Of a DNA stretch of 64,000 nucleotides, positions 53,632 to 64,000 are shown one piece after another. Origin of the DNA: Undaria pinnatifida (taxonomy: Eukaryota > Sar > Phaeophyceae > Laminariales > Alariaceae); the NCBI GenBank assembly GCA_012845835.1, contig JABAKD010000010.1:8365599-8429598 (forward strand), read 5' to 3'. The position numbers and the translations under genes were made by a program. The notes below the pieces were generated by a model that searched no databases, was not told the origin of the DNA, and saw only the letters and a list, made by a program, of their open reading frames with translations. Within the stretch, counting starts at the first letter, position 1; the number at the start of each line of letters is the position of its first letter.

Positions 53632-53910
53632 GTGGGGAAATTTTTAAAGGTTTCAATACCGGTCGGAAGCATGTTTATACCGGACCCTTTCCCATATCAT
53701 CCCCAGCTACCTTGGTGCCTCGGCGGCAGCGTGGGCAGCAATCCACGCGCCATGCATGCTCATGGTGGACCAGGCGGTGGCAGGGGGCAGGAAGATCCAC
53801 ACCCCTCAAACCAAATATCACCTGCTCCTCCGCAGGTGCTGTTCTTTGGCGAGTTCAGCCATAAGCTAGCTCCTGGTCAACGACCGACGGAGGGCGGCGA
53901 GGTGGACGAG
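53632..53910 (+). CDS. VIR: Virilizer exon 1 (start uncertain)
   Basis: The coding part LFFGEFSHKLAPGQ to GGEVDE ends at donor GTGCGT. In-frame ATGs at 53632, 53674 and 53752 would add 28 to 68 residues unlike any virilizer. CTCCTCCGCAG just before GTG at 53836 is a good acceptor, like those of the gene's other exons, so the true start may be a tiny upstream exon and this exon may begin at 53836. Confidence 0.75.
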
Positions 53911-56900
53911 GTGCGTGCAGCATAAGCAACAAGCCGAGATTTGATTGCATAGGGGAGACACTATGATAAGGGGCGGGGACGATTGGTGCAAAGTCTTGCT
54001 TGTCTTGACATTTGTGCTATGCGCGGTGTATGTTGTCATGGTGGATCGAGCGTATTAGGCGCCCGAATCGTTGGGTTGGTGTGCGGTGCAGACAGCTGCT
54101 GTAATAGCGGATGGAGAGAGGGTCGGTGTGGATACGAAAGGATCTCGCGACACGAAGGTTGCAAATATTGGAAGGTTGTGCACTTCGCACTGCTTGTTGC
54201 TGTGCTGCGGTCTACCAGGTACCAGGTAAATGTCTTAAGTCTGCGTAAATACAGATGCACCTTGTGAGGGGCACCTATCTGTCTCCTTGATATGGCACGG
54301 GTACTCATATCGTAAGGTACTTCTGCTGCTGCGCTACGATGTGGTCGTGTCATGCCGACCGCCGTGAAGATAAACCACATCAATGATAAACTACCACCGC
54401 TGCGGTGCTTCGCGTCCCAGTTCCTGTGGTATATACCATGCGTGGCACCACATCAGTTTGCACGATGAGCTCGGACGTTGGGTGTCGGAGTAGCTGTGAA
54501 GCAGGAAGGGGTCTGCAATGAAATGATAAACGCGGTATTATACAAATACTTCGAAGTATACGCATATGCGGCATGCACTGCTTCGTGTGCGCATCACAAC
54601 TCCTATTCAGAAATGAAAAGGCCGACAGTGATCTGACGGGCATATTTTTTTGTCACATTCCCAACTTGATATTCCTGGTTGCTGGCGGGGATAAGGGGGC
54701 ATGGCTATTTTTTACAGGTCACATAAGAGCATACAAGGTAATGGAGCATTATTGGTACTCGTATCATATCATAATACCTTGTAGATGGCATAATTGTCAA
54801 AAACCGAGCATAAAACAGCTGACACAATCGGCGAAAAAACGAGACGAGAACCAAAGGCCTACTTTGGCAGTTAGGCCATTTCTTATACGGTCGGATTCCG
54901 CCAGTCGAAAACGGCCCTTTTCGACTGGACTTTTTTTCATCTGGAATCTTCTGGCCCTTCTTATCGTCAGTCGAGTCGATTTCATAGTTTTTGTGCTCTT
55001 CCTAGAGGCGGTTGGTGTGAGGGAGTACTGCTGTACAGCAGTCCAAATCGGTTGGCAGCTCTGTGCTTCGCGCTTTCTCCACGAGCAACGGCTCGACGAA
55101 CCCTCGTCCCAGCGAGTTGGTGGCTCTGGGCTCAGCCGAAAGCCGCAAAAGCTACGTTCGTGGAGTTGCACTCAGCCGAGAGCCGCCGAAGCTACAGCAG
55201 GCGCAGCCGTTGTTGGCAGCATGGGACATACCGCGCGCTGCTGCCGTCGTGTGATACACGCTGCTGGCGAGCGGAACTAGGAATGCGCCACGCTGACTTG
55301 CTGCGAGAAGCAACGGCAGTGATAGCCACGCCAGCGTCAGCGCCTTGTATGATACTGCAGTGTGGTACCTGGTGTGGGTGCGTGGCCGTGTGGCTGTGTG
55401 GCTGTGTGTTTGGTGGTGGGATGAACGATGCGATCGGTTCAAAAAACAGGTGTAAAACTTTTTCGACTGAGTTTTTCGACTGGATCCGCCAGTCGGAATT
55501 CTCAGTCAAAAAAAGTTGAGTCGAAAACGCCCTTTTTCGACTGTGTAGGAAAGCCCGATTGGGGCTTCAGTCGAAAAAGGCCGTTTTCGACTGACAAATC
55601 TGACTGTATAAAGAATGGCCTCAGGTGCCGTTTTGAAAACACTGCTGTTGGAGCATGAGTCATAAAGAGCGCTTTTTAACTGAACGACTGCTTGAGGAAT
55701 AAAATTGCGCGGAAGCATGTGTTTTTCTGCATATACCTAAGGCTGTATATTGTGCACATGCCTCTCAGGTCAAATTCCGGGAGGCTGTGGTGGCGAGGAT
55801 CATCCATGTCGTCCCCGTGGGAGAGTCTCCTACGCAGGTTGCCCTGCCGCCCACGTTTAGAGGCATTACTCAAACGGAATCCTTTCAGCTGGAGGTGCGT
55901 TGCTACCGGCTGTGCGTCACGAGCGGAGGCGCTGGGGAGCGCGGGGTTTGCTCTCCCTCGGCTTTGTGGTGTTTCGTTTTTTTCTCTTCAGCGTTTAAAG
56001 TTTCGAGAGCGTGCGCCGTGTGCCGTTAGACTTCAGTATCCACCCGTAACGGTAATTTTCCCGTTTTTTTTTTCTTACGTGTGTTTTGGGAGGTGGGTGT
56101 CGCTCGCCTAAATTGGCGCGACCCCGACATCAATCGCTTCTCTCTGTTGCCAAACGGCTGAGGTAGTGATATAGGGGGCAACGTGCTGCACTAATCCGTC
56201 GTTGGTTCGAAGACACGTTTAGCAATGCTACCCATAGTATCGTAGTCTCCATTTTTCCGCGGACGACGCACCATTACTGCTGTACTGCTTGGTTTTGTCT
56301 TGAAATTGCTTTCTTATTTCATCCCGGGTGCATAACCCGAATCGGAATGAAAATGAGTGGGATCCACAATGGTAAGGCTCTTGTGTGCCGCGCGCAGGTG
56401 TTCTGCAAGGACCTGAACAAACTGCAGTCGGGCTTCTTCGAACGGCTGATGCCCACGGCCACCGTGTCCGGAGGCGCGGTGTACACGATGCCTCAGGACA
56501 TCATCACGAACCATCTCGTCATTCGCGGCTCCTTCCAGGTATGTACGAGTCCAACAGTAGTCTCGAAGAATGTTATTATTAACATACCAGTAGTATGATA
56601 ACGTAGCAAGTTTGTGGGTGATCAGACGGTGCAATGGTGATCGATGACGCGTCAGCGCTACCCGTTTTCGAGACGTGAACCGTTTTTTCTTCCCGAATCG
56701 GCACCGACACTGAAACCGACACTGAAACCGACACCGACCCGACACGGACACTGATTCGGATACCGATTTGGACGCTGATTCGGAGACCGTCGCGAACCCC
56801 GACACCGACACGACAACGACCCCTCAGTCCAGAAGCTTTGCCGAACGAAGAAGCAATCGGACGCCCATCACTGCTGTAGTCGGTTCTTCACATGCAAAGC

Positions 56901-59900
56901 TTCGCCTGTCTGAGTATCGGCAAAAACTCACACTTGAGTCGTCCGACGGTGTGTGATGCAGCACACATCACATGTCCCCTCCAGCGTGTATTCCAGTCGA
57001 TACCGCCCGAAGTAGATGTTTTTGAGAGGAGGGCCGTCGACACGTTCGGCTTGAGGTTGCCCCTCGCCTCGTCGCCACCGCCGCCGCAGTTGGTTCCGCC
57101 CTATTACTCAAAGACAGCCCAAGCACTACCTCGGTATATACACGTCGATGCTGCAAATTGGTCTAGTCAGCTAAAAGTGTATCACATTTCACGAACAAAC
57201 AGCTATGAATCCTCCCGAGGTAAACTACGATACTGTATCACACCGCACCCCTCGCTTTGCCCTTGTTTTTGCCCACACCCTTGTCTTGCCGCCCTCTCTT
57301 TGTACTGCCACCTTCTTTTTGCGCAGAGTATGTCGGTGGTGATCAGCGGCACGGTCATCCCGCGCACGTCCCTTTCCCCCGCCGCTGCCGAGGCGCTTAC
57401 GTCGTCGACCGACAAGCCGACCCTGGCCGCCCCATCCCCGCCGCCGTCAGAGCTGGTCCCCCCACCGCCTCCTCCACGACCTCGCCCTTCACCGCCAACA
57501 AACCTTGCCCAACCGGTCGCGCCGGCGGACTCGCCGGCGCCGCCTCCACCCCCGACGAGACGTCCGTTGCCAACAGCACAACCCCCTACGCCGGCACCTG
57601 CGCGCCGTGGTGGGCGTGGCGGCAGCGCCAGCGCTAGCGGTGGTGGTGTTGCGCAGCACGGAGCTACCGCCGCGGCGCGTGCACCGGGCGTTAAAGGTGC
57701 GAGGACGGCCCCGAAGCATTCCGTGCCGTCTTCTCCGGCGTCATCGTCGCTGAGATTACCCGCCGCGGCAACGACGGCGGCGGCGAAGGGGAAGGCGGCC
57801 GCGCCCGGATCTCCTCGTCCGCCCCCTCCTCCCTCCATTCCCCCGAAGGAATCCTCGCTTCCGAAGGCGTGGGCGCTCCTTGCCCTGCCGTCTATCAAGA
57901 CGACGACCGAGGCCGCGGCGACAGCGGCCACGCCGGCGGCGTCGGGGGCGGGAGGCGGGGCAGGGGAAAAACCAGGCGGGATGTCCGTCGCCGACCTGGC
58001 ACCGTACGGGGAAGCCGACCTGGCGACGGCCCTTACTGTTCGGCCGGAGAGGCTGCAGCGGTCCGCCGCCGAGGCCGACCCCTTCGACGATCGCTTTCTG
58101 GTGCGGACGGACGCGGCGCGGAGGGTGGGTGACGCCGTGGAGCGACTAGTGGGCCTCGCAGACGAAGGGGACTCGGCGGGGGGGAAGGACTCGGAGGTGC
58201 GTGGGTCTCTTGCTGTCGGTAAAAATTGAGTGGTAAATGCCCCGGAGCGAGACGTGGAATACGGACGCGCTCTGCGTGTGTGTGTTTTTCGGTGGCGCTA
58301 GTGTTTTGGTGTGGTGCGCACGCCGGAAAAAACTCGGGTCGGTTGCAGAAACGGTTTGATGCCAAGGTTGATCCTCGCTCTCGGTCTCAATCTCTCCTTT
58401 TCTCAATCACAAAACATATCGTTTTTTGGTTTGTCTCTCTTTTTCCTCGTCTCTATTTGTTTCTCGAACACTCTCGACGCCCGTCCACAGGTCAAGGCGC
58501 TCGAGGCAACTGCCGACTGTGTCGAGGCCTGCTTCCGTCGGGTGCCGTCGTCGTCACCAGCGGTGAAGGAAAAGGAGCAGGAGGAGGGGAAGAAGCAAAG
58601 CGACAACATCAAAAAGGAGCAAGATGGGCGGGACGAACACGAGCAGGAGCAGCGGGTGGGAAAGAACGCCGTTATGGCGGCCGCGACGACGGCGACCGTG
58701 ATTCCCAGCAGTGAGGCATTCAACGAAGATATTTCGTGGCGCCTGGCGACCGCCGTCATGCGCTCTCTCCGCTTCTTCCGCTCCGCCGCGGCGGGGACGG
58801 GTGCGGCCTCCGTTCCCGGGGAGGGGACCAGCCAGCACACGCCAGCGGTGGCGGTGCTGGCGGACGGAACCGTCACTGTCGACGACGGGCCGCGCCAAAT
58901 CGCCCTGGCCGGATTGAGGCTCGCGGGGGCGGTGGCGACGGCGCCGGGGCCCGCGCGCGCGCTCCTGGCCGCGGGGGGGTTCCACGTGCTGTGGCGCTTG
59001 CCGCTAGACCCGGCGGCCACGCCGGCCGGGGTGGCACTTGCGCTGGGTGCGCTGTGCCAAGGGGTGCGGCACGCGGACGTGCTTAGCGTGTTCTTGACGC
59101 GGTCGGATAGCGACGGGGCGGAGAACTCGCTGGAGGAAGAGGTGGAGGCGGGCGGCGCTGGGTTGGGGTTGGCCAGGATGGGCGGTTACGAGGCTTGCGC
59201 GTCGGTGCTTTCTCGCCAGGTGAGAACGGGAGGGTAAAAAGCGGGGGGGGGGAGAGAGATAGACGGGGAGGGAGGAGGCGGGGAATCGCTCCTTTCGAGG
59301 CTTTGTTGCTAGCTACTGGGGCCAAGGATTTGTGCTGAGACCGGTGACAGTGGAAGGCCAGAAGTTTGAAATTCCCGAAGATTCCAGCCAAACTTTGCCT
59401 GAACGGTCGCCTATGGACCCAATTTGGTAGAAATATTTTTTGAAACTTTTCAGAATTCCGGGAAAAAACGAATTCTCACGGCGATCTTGGCCAACATCGG
59501 CCTGAAAATTTCTCAAGCAGATCTTGGATTAGACGCGGCGCAATTTCATGTTCTCCACACACTTCGTTCGACAAAATCAACGACAGCGTCGTGAACTCTG
59601 AACGTGGCGAGCTCGTTAGGGGCTTCGCCCCCCCCATGGTGTAGAGCGCTCACTCTACGGCCGGTAATTTTGTGGCGGGCGCCGATCAGGCTTCTGTTAA
59701 AAACACATTTGGCGGCTGGTGTGTAGAACACTGAGACAACACTCTCTATCGTCTCCCAACGGGCGAAAAACAGAATTTTGAGAGGATGTGACGGAAGACC
59801 ACAGGACAACACAAGCAACCTCTCACGCCCTAGGGCATGGATCGAAATAAACTCTTCAGCGCTGTCACCTACACTCATGTGGCCTTGTCCGGAACAAAGA

Positions 59901-62900
59901 GGAGTGACCATGGGTTGTCTCTATCTCGAGATCGAAGGTCAATCGTGTTTGATGGGCGGTGTTGATCAAAGCTTAATGAAAAATGGACAAATTGACGTTT
60001 TGAGCCGCATGACCCAAGAAAGAGCCAGAAAAAAAACATTCTAGTCATATTTTCCCCATGGCGACGTTACCCGCAATATTTCAGCAAATAACCCCCAAAA
60101 AAAGTTTGTAAACTTTTTGGCCAAACTATCGGCTTTCCATTGTCATAGGCCTGACTCCTCCTTTGGTTTGAATATTTTAAGATTATTTACTGGGACCCGC
60201 GTGACCAGGGCGTTGACGGAATCAAACGTTGGCTACGTACGCCTCTCCAGATGGCCAAGAGCAATCGGGTATGTTCCACTCTGGGTTGAGTAAAACGAAA
60301 CGGATCCATTCGAGCCCGAACCAAGCCCAACCAAAGCAGACCAAATAAAACGTGACGACATAAAATCAAACGAGACAACACGGCACGAAACTAAACAGGT
60401 GGCACGAAACGAAGCTTAACACACGAAATCAACCGAAACCTGTTTTCGTGCGCGTTCGGCCGGGTTCTGTCTGGATGGGGACTCTTGTGTAGGTGGCGCA
60501 CCCTGCCGCCCTCTCTCGAGGGCGCTCGATCATGCAGTACGTGGCACTAGTTGAGTGCCTACAGCTCGTCCGAAAGCTCGCGGCGAAAGCAGGGGCGGTG
60601 GTAGCAGCGGTGGCAGCGGCAGCAGCGGCGCCGGCGGCGCCGGGCAAGATGGCGAGCACCGCGGAGAGTGGTGGCGTCACGGTGGCAGCTGGCCCCGAGG
60701 CAGTGAGAGGCATGGAGGACCTTGCGCACGCGCTTGGCGCCCTGGAGGCGCTGCTTTCAGAAGGGGCGGGCGACACCTCTGCCTCAGGTGAGAGGGTTGC
60801 ATGAAACAAGCGAGGGATATTTGGGCCGTGGGGGAGGGTTCGGTGGAATTGCTGTCGAGTTGCCGTAAGTAGCTGCTACAGTAGTAGGCAAAAATTGTTG
60901 CAGAGCGTGGATGTGAATGTGATGTTTTGTTATTTTTTCTTGCGCTCTATGGCTCCCGCCAACGCTGTTGCGGTGGGCGTGGTGCATGACACGGTGTGCG
61001 CGTTGCGAATTGCATGCGTTCGTCTTCCGTCCGCCGCTAAATCAAGACCTGCCACAACAATCACGATTGTGTAGGGATTGGGCATTGGGCAAGGCGGGAC
61101 GCTCCGCAGCACCCGCACCAGCCGCGTCTACGGAGCAAGCCCTGTAGAGGAATGCCTACGCACGCGAAAACAAGCATGCAAATATATCCCCAAGTGTCGC
61201 GCAGTAGCATATTTTTTGTGTTTTTCTTGTTTTGCGACCTCTCTGGGTTTAACTTTACCGGCGGCCTTAACCCCCGCCCCCCCTCTAAAATCGACGCGAT
61301 AGGCATCCAACCAGGCATCAGAAAGGGGGACCGAAAGCGACGCTTGCAAGGGTTCGAAGTGCTGCTGGCCAAGGCCGAGGCCAAAACCGGTGCTTCCGAC
61401 GCGGACACAACCGCCGCCGCCGACGCAGCCGCCCCTAGCAGCGACGAAGAAGGCGGCAGCAGCGATAACCCTAGCGTGGCCGCCGCCATTTTCGCCCACC
61501 GCGGGCGGGAGGCGGCGCGGGATAAACGCCCCCGTGGGGGGTTGGCGCCGTCGCTCGTGAGGCTCCTCTGGGAGCACCAATTGCCAGCGGCGCTCGCGGC
61601 TGGGGTGGCGGCGGCTGCGCTGGCCTCTGAAAAAGAGGCCGCTGCGGCGGCGATGGTGAGGGCGGCGGCGGCGGTGGAGGTGGCGGGGGCGGGTGGGGAA
61701 AGGAGCGGAGGCGAGGGTGGAGAGGAAGGACCCGCTTCGGTTGCCGCCGGGCTTGTGTTCGCCGCTGTTCGGCAGGTGATGAGGTGGTTTAGTTGCTGTC
61801 TGGGAAGGAGGTCGTTTTTAGTGGTGGTGGTAGTGGTGGTAGTGGTAGTGGTGGTGATGGTGGTGTGGCTGTTGTTGGGGCTGTTGTTTGTTTTGGTAGT
61901 GTTGGTGTCGCTTTTGTTGTTGGTGGTGTTGTGTGGTTGCTGTTGGTGTTGGTAGCGTCGCTGTTTCAAGTGCTGTTGTCGGTGTTGCTGGTGTTGGTAG
62001 CGTCGCTGTTGTTGTTGGTGGTGATGTTTTTGATCGTGATTTTGATGTCGATTTTGATTTTGATGTTGTTGGCGTTGGCGTTGTTGTTGCTGCTGTTCTG
62101 AACCCGAGGGCCGCCGCACTGCTTCACGTCGACTGTATCGAGAGCGCCCCCGTAAAGATCCACACTCACTGCGCCTCGTCGTGTCCTTGCCGAGTCGCGG
62201 TCGCTCGCCCTCTTTTCCCCCCTCCCCGCCCACTGCCGCTCGCACCTCTACCGCTCGCGCCTCTACTGCACCCGCTTTCCAACTCAACCAAACCCTACAC
62301 TACCCGACCCGACCTGACCCGACCCGACCCAACCCGACCCGACCCCAATATCAGGTGACGCTGCGGCTGCTGCGTGGCGCAGGCGACCCCCTATCAGGCG
62401 CGCTGGTGTTTGCCGGACACCCTAGATCGATGGCTGCACTCGCCTACGCGCTAGATCCTTCGTCTCTCGTCACTCCCGTGGGACCGGAGGGGTCGGCCAC
62501 CATGGAAGCTTTGGCGGACGGTCTTGACGAGGTGCGTAACTGCTGTGCTACTACTCGTGTGGAGACGTACCTACTGCTGCTCCAGCTGTCGCGGACACGT
62601 ATGTGATCTGCTGCTGCTGCTGCTGCTGACACGTAAGTGTTGTCATGCTGATACGTAGCTGCGGTGCTGCGGACACGTAATTGTGTTACCGACACCCGCT
62701 AGCTGAGGGCGCAAGCAAGCATTCAGCCAGGCAAGTCGGAGTTGGATTACGTTGGCTTCGTTTCGGTTTTTAGGTTGTTGCCCGAAAAAGGTAAGGTAGC
62801 TAGGGGGCGGTTGTTTTGCTCCGAGAGTGGGGCACCTACTGTTTACGGTATATACGCAGTGATTTCTGGCTGGTATGGTTCGGTTTGGTGCGTGATGAGT

Positions 62901-64000
62901 TGTAGCTGTCTGGGCATCCGGGGGGGGGGGGGGGGGGCAGTCAGTGCTGTGCGCCCTCCCGCCCCAGTGGCTATATCTACGCACTCACGCACAGCCAGCG
63001 ATTTGAACCCCCCCCCCCTCCGAACTTGAACCGCGCTCGGATGCCCCTGACTGCGTGTTTCTGTGCAAGCAAACGGAAACATGACCCCCCCCCAGCTCCC
63101 GGCGGATACCCTGGAAGGCGTCTCCGTATTCGGGGTATTTGCGGGGCTTGTGCGACGAACCGAGCAAGTAACGCAACGCAACGAGACGTAACTCGACTCA
63201 ATTCAACCCTGCCCTCCCCCCCTACGCCCGCTCCCCCATCCCGCCGCCGCTCCTCCTGCCCCCGTTGCCGTTGTGCCCTGCCCCGCTGCCGTTTTCTTTT
63301 CCACCCTTGTGTTTTGGTTGGTTGGTTAATTCGTTGATTGACTGGTTGGTTGTATGATTGATTATTGATGATTGGTTGGTTGGTGTTCGGTTGTTGTTTG
63401 GTTGGTTTGCTCGTCTGGTTGGTTTTTTCTTGTTATGTTTTGTCGGGTTAAATTGGTTATGGTTGGTCGGCTGGAACACGGGGCGGCAGGCTCTTGTGAC
63501 GCCAAGAGGGACCGCCCGCTTGCTCGTGCGCAGCTGCCAGGCGTTGTCGGCGGCGGATCTCGCTCTCAGTTCCTTGTCCAGTGCTGCTGACGTCGCTGGT
63601 GGGATAGCCGGCGGCGCGGCAGACGCAGCAGGCGGCGGCAACAGAGGGGGAGCGGGCGGGGTCGCTTTCTTATCTGGGGGCGCGGAAGGGGGCATGACCG
63701 CAGCGTTGCGGAAGCTGCATGAGCTGGGACCATCTCTGGCTGGCAGGTGCGTTGGTTTTGCAAAGCGACGAGCGTGTCATGCGTCGGCCTGGTTGATTGG
63801 AGCGAGAAAAGGAAGAAGGCGGATGCACCCTTTCGCGTTTGAGCGACAAAACAAAATGTATCCCTGGGTTTTGATGTGTATCTGTTGTTTCTTGTTTCTT
63901 GTCCTTTAGTAATGGCTTCCTGGTTTTGTCTTGCTTATCGTTTTATTTCTGTGTTTGGATCAAACCGGCTACCTACCGTGCTTGTGAGAGCTGTGAATTG
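53632..64000 (+). CDS. VIR: Virilizer (VIRMA)-like m6A writer subunit, gene span, 3' truncated (9 exons visible)
   Basis: Virilizer is the large scaffold of the nuclear m6A mRNA methyltransferase complex, binding WTAP/FIP37-type partners. The N-terminal VIR_N domain is recognisable: VLFFGEFSHK (residues 1-10 from base 53836), VDEVKF (24-29), RIIHVVPVG (about 34-42), ESFQLEVFCKDL (about 62-73) and NHLVIRGSFQSMSVVISGTV (about 105-124), in the same order and spacing as in known virilizers. After about 250 disordered Pro/Ala-rich residues comes a helical, armadillo-like region (LLAAGGFHVLWRLP, LALGALCQGVRHADVL, VALVECLQLVRKLAAK). The family is typically near 1800-2000 residues; 1047 are visible. 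Every splice keeps phase. The start codon is not certain. Confidence 0.88.
54888..54928. repeat. CAGTCGAAAA palindrome, copy 1
   Basis: CCAGTCGAAAA and TTTTCGACTGG pair around CGGCCC. It is preceded by CTTATACGGTCGGATTCCGC, which is repeated inverted after copy 3. Confidence 0.85.
55518..55620. repeat. CAGTCGAAAA palindromes, copies 2 and 3
   Basis: GAGTCGAAAACGCC / TTTTTCGACTG at 55518-55543 and CAGTCGAAAAAGGCC / GTTTTCGACTG at 55568-55593, the latter followed by an inverted match to the flank of copy 1 (CTGTATAAAGAATGGCC). Confidence 0.85.
55769..55894 (+). CDS. VIR: Virilizer exon 2 (VIR_N)
   Basis: Forty-two codons, phase 0: VKFREAVVARIIHVVPVGES, then a loop, then TQTESFQLE. Acceptor TCTCAG, donor GTGCGT. 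Confidence 0.92.
56398..56538 (+). CDS. VIR: Virilizer exon 3 (VIR_N)
   Basis: Forty-seven codons, phase 0: VFCKDLNKLQSGFFERLMPT and YTMPQDIITNHLVIRGSFQ. The L-V-I-R-G segment is the hallmark strand near the end of VIR_N. Acceptor CGCAG, donor GTATGT. Confidence 0.93.
56690..56830 (+). repeat. Period-6 repeat (ACCGAC/ACTGAA variants)
   Basis: Imperfect hexanucleotide array in virilizer intron 3, similar in type to the array at the left edge of the window. Confidence 0.8.
57327..58196 (+). CDS. VIR: Virilizer exon 4 (end of VIR_N and disordered region)
   Basis: 290 codons, phase 0. SMSVVISGTVIPRTS closes VIR_N. About 200 residues rich in Pro, Ala, Ser and Arg follow, then a more ordered stretch, SVADLAPYGEADLATAL and DPFDDRFLVRTDAARRVGDA. 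Acceptor GCGCAG, donor GTGCGT. Confidence 0.9.
58491..59219 (+). CDS. VIR: Virilizer exon 5 (helical repeats begin)
   Basis: 243 codons, phase 0. VKALEATADCVEACFRRVPS opens the helical region. A charged, lysine/glutamate-rich insertion (EKEQEEGKKQSDNIKKEQDG) interrupts it. Armadillo-like helices follow, such as ALAGLRLAGAVATAPGPARA and LGALCQGVRHADVLSVFL. Acceptor CCACAG, donor GTGAGA. Confidence 0.9.
59220..60492 (+). other. Virilizer intron with antisense open frame
   Basis: A minus-strand frame of 121 codons (59546-59911; ...GDSAEEFISIHALGRERLLV...) reads protein-like but matches nothing I know. It may be a transposon remnant. The rest is A-rich or unremarkable. Confidence 0.4.
60493..60787 (+). 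CDS. VIR: Virilizer exon 6
   Basis: Ninety-eight codons plus one base. SIMQYVALVECLQLVRKLAA is a typical hydrophobic armadillo-like helix pair; an Ala-rich loop and GMEDLAHALGALEALLSEGA follow. Acceptor TGTAG, donor GTGAGA. Confidence 0.88.
61303..61775 (+). CDS. VIR: Virilizer exon 7
   Basis: Completes a glycine codon and continues KGDRKRRLQGFEVLLAKAEA. It has a Ser/Asp-rich loop and then helices LAPSLVRLLWEHQLPAALAA and PASVAAGLVFAAVRQ. A second AG twelve bases downstream keeps the same phase, so the exon may start at 61315. Donor GTGATG. Confidence 0.84.
61816..62095 (+). repeat. TGG/GTT triplet repeat
   Basis: Imperfect GGT, GTT and GTTGGT repeats in the virilizer intron before exon 8; produces valine-rich shadow frames. 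Confidence 0.9.
62308..62346 (+). repeat. CCGAC pentanucleotide microsatellite
   Basis: Seven to eight CCGAC-type units that end 8 bases before the acceptor of virilizer exon 8. Confidence 0.9.
62355..62531 (+). CDS. VIR: Virilizer exon 8
   Basis: Fifty-nine codons, phase 0: VTLRLLRGAGDPLSGALVFA then PRSMAALAYALDPSSLV and MEALADGLDE. Acceptor ATCAG, donor GTGCGT. Confidence 0.88.
62532..63489 (+). other. Virilizer intron 8
   Basis: Has CTG triplets near 62610, a poly(G) run at 62921-62937 and GGTTGGTT/GATTGATT repeats at 63310-63420. No exon was seen. Confidence 0.6.
63490..63746 (+). CDS. VIR: Virilizer exon 9 (last in window)
   Basis: Eighty-five codons plus two bases. ALVTPRGTARLLVRSCQALS, an Ala/Gly-rich loop, and GGMTAALRKLHELGPSLAG. 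Acceptor GGCAG, donor GTGCGT in phase 2. The following intron leaves the window, so the gene continues. Confidence 0.86.

Larger units (their letters stand above)
53911..55768 (+). other. Virilizer intron 1
   Basis: Contains TACCAGGTACCAGGTA (about 54213), a TACCTGGT word near 55365 and three CAGTCGAAAA palindromes (listed separately). No exon is expected because VIR_N is continuous across it. Confidence 0.7.

Overview
This is a eukaryotic nuclear window: the protein-coding signal is broken into many short exons with GT-AG introns whose codon phases join exactly. I recognise three genes. A fimbrin/plastin gene (+ strand, 5' end outside the window) occupies bases 245-14084 in 11 exons. An ubinuclein/HPC2-like gene (- strand) runs from about 50563 down to 41590 in ten exons; its first exon was not found. 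A virilizer (VIRMA)-like gene (+ strand) starts near 53.6-53.8 kb and runs off the right edge, with nine exons visible. GC-rich coding sequence, alanine/glycine-rich disordered stretches, kilobase introns and about one gene per 20 kb suggest a large-genome alga, most like a brown alga (stramenopile). A green alga is not excluded; this is inference from style, not from a marker gene.

Layout. 0-14.1 kb: fimbrin CH2 to CH4 plus a C-terminal coiled-coil extension, with introns full of simple repeats and interspersed elements. 14.1-31.9 kb: gene-poor DNA with inverted repeats, a retroposon copy flanked by an 11-bp near-duplication, and palindromic words. About 31.98-39.27 kb: a satellite array of about 32 units of 229 bp. 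39.3-41.6 kb: short repeats and the 3' flank of the ubinuclein gene. 41.6-50.6 kb: ubinuclein-like gene. 50.6-53.8 kb: spacer between two divergent genes. 53.8-64 kb: virilizer-like gene.

The three products act in different processes: actin bundling (fimbrin), replication-independent histone H3.3 deposition with HIRA (ubinuclein), and mRNA N6-methyladenosine writing (virilizer). They form no operon or pathway. The ubinuclein and virilizer genes are head to head and may share a promoter region.

The most unusual observation is an interspersed element present three times, always in the sense orientation of its host gene, whose 3' end lies only about 35-60 nt upstream of a 3' splice site in two unrelated genes. 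Other signals worth attention are the 229-bp satellite with repeated five-unit block offsets, a retroposon family with a partly conserved reading frame, candidate tRNA-derived SINEs, a 75-bp perfect inverted repeat, and a dispersed palindromic word TACCAGGTACCTGGTA.
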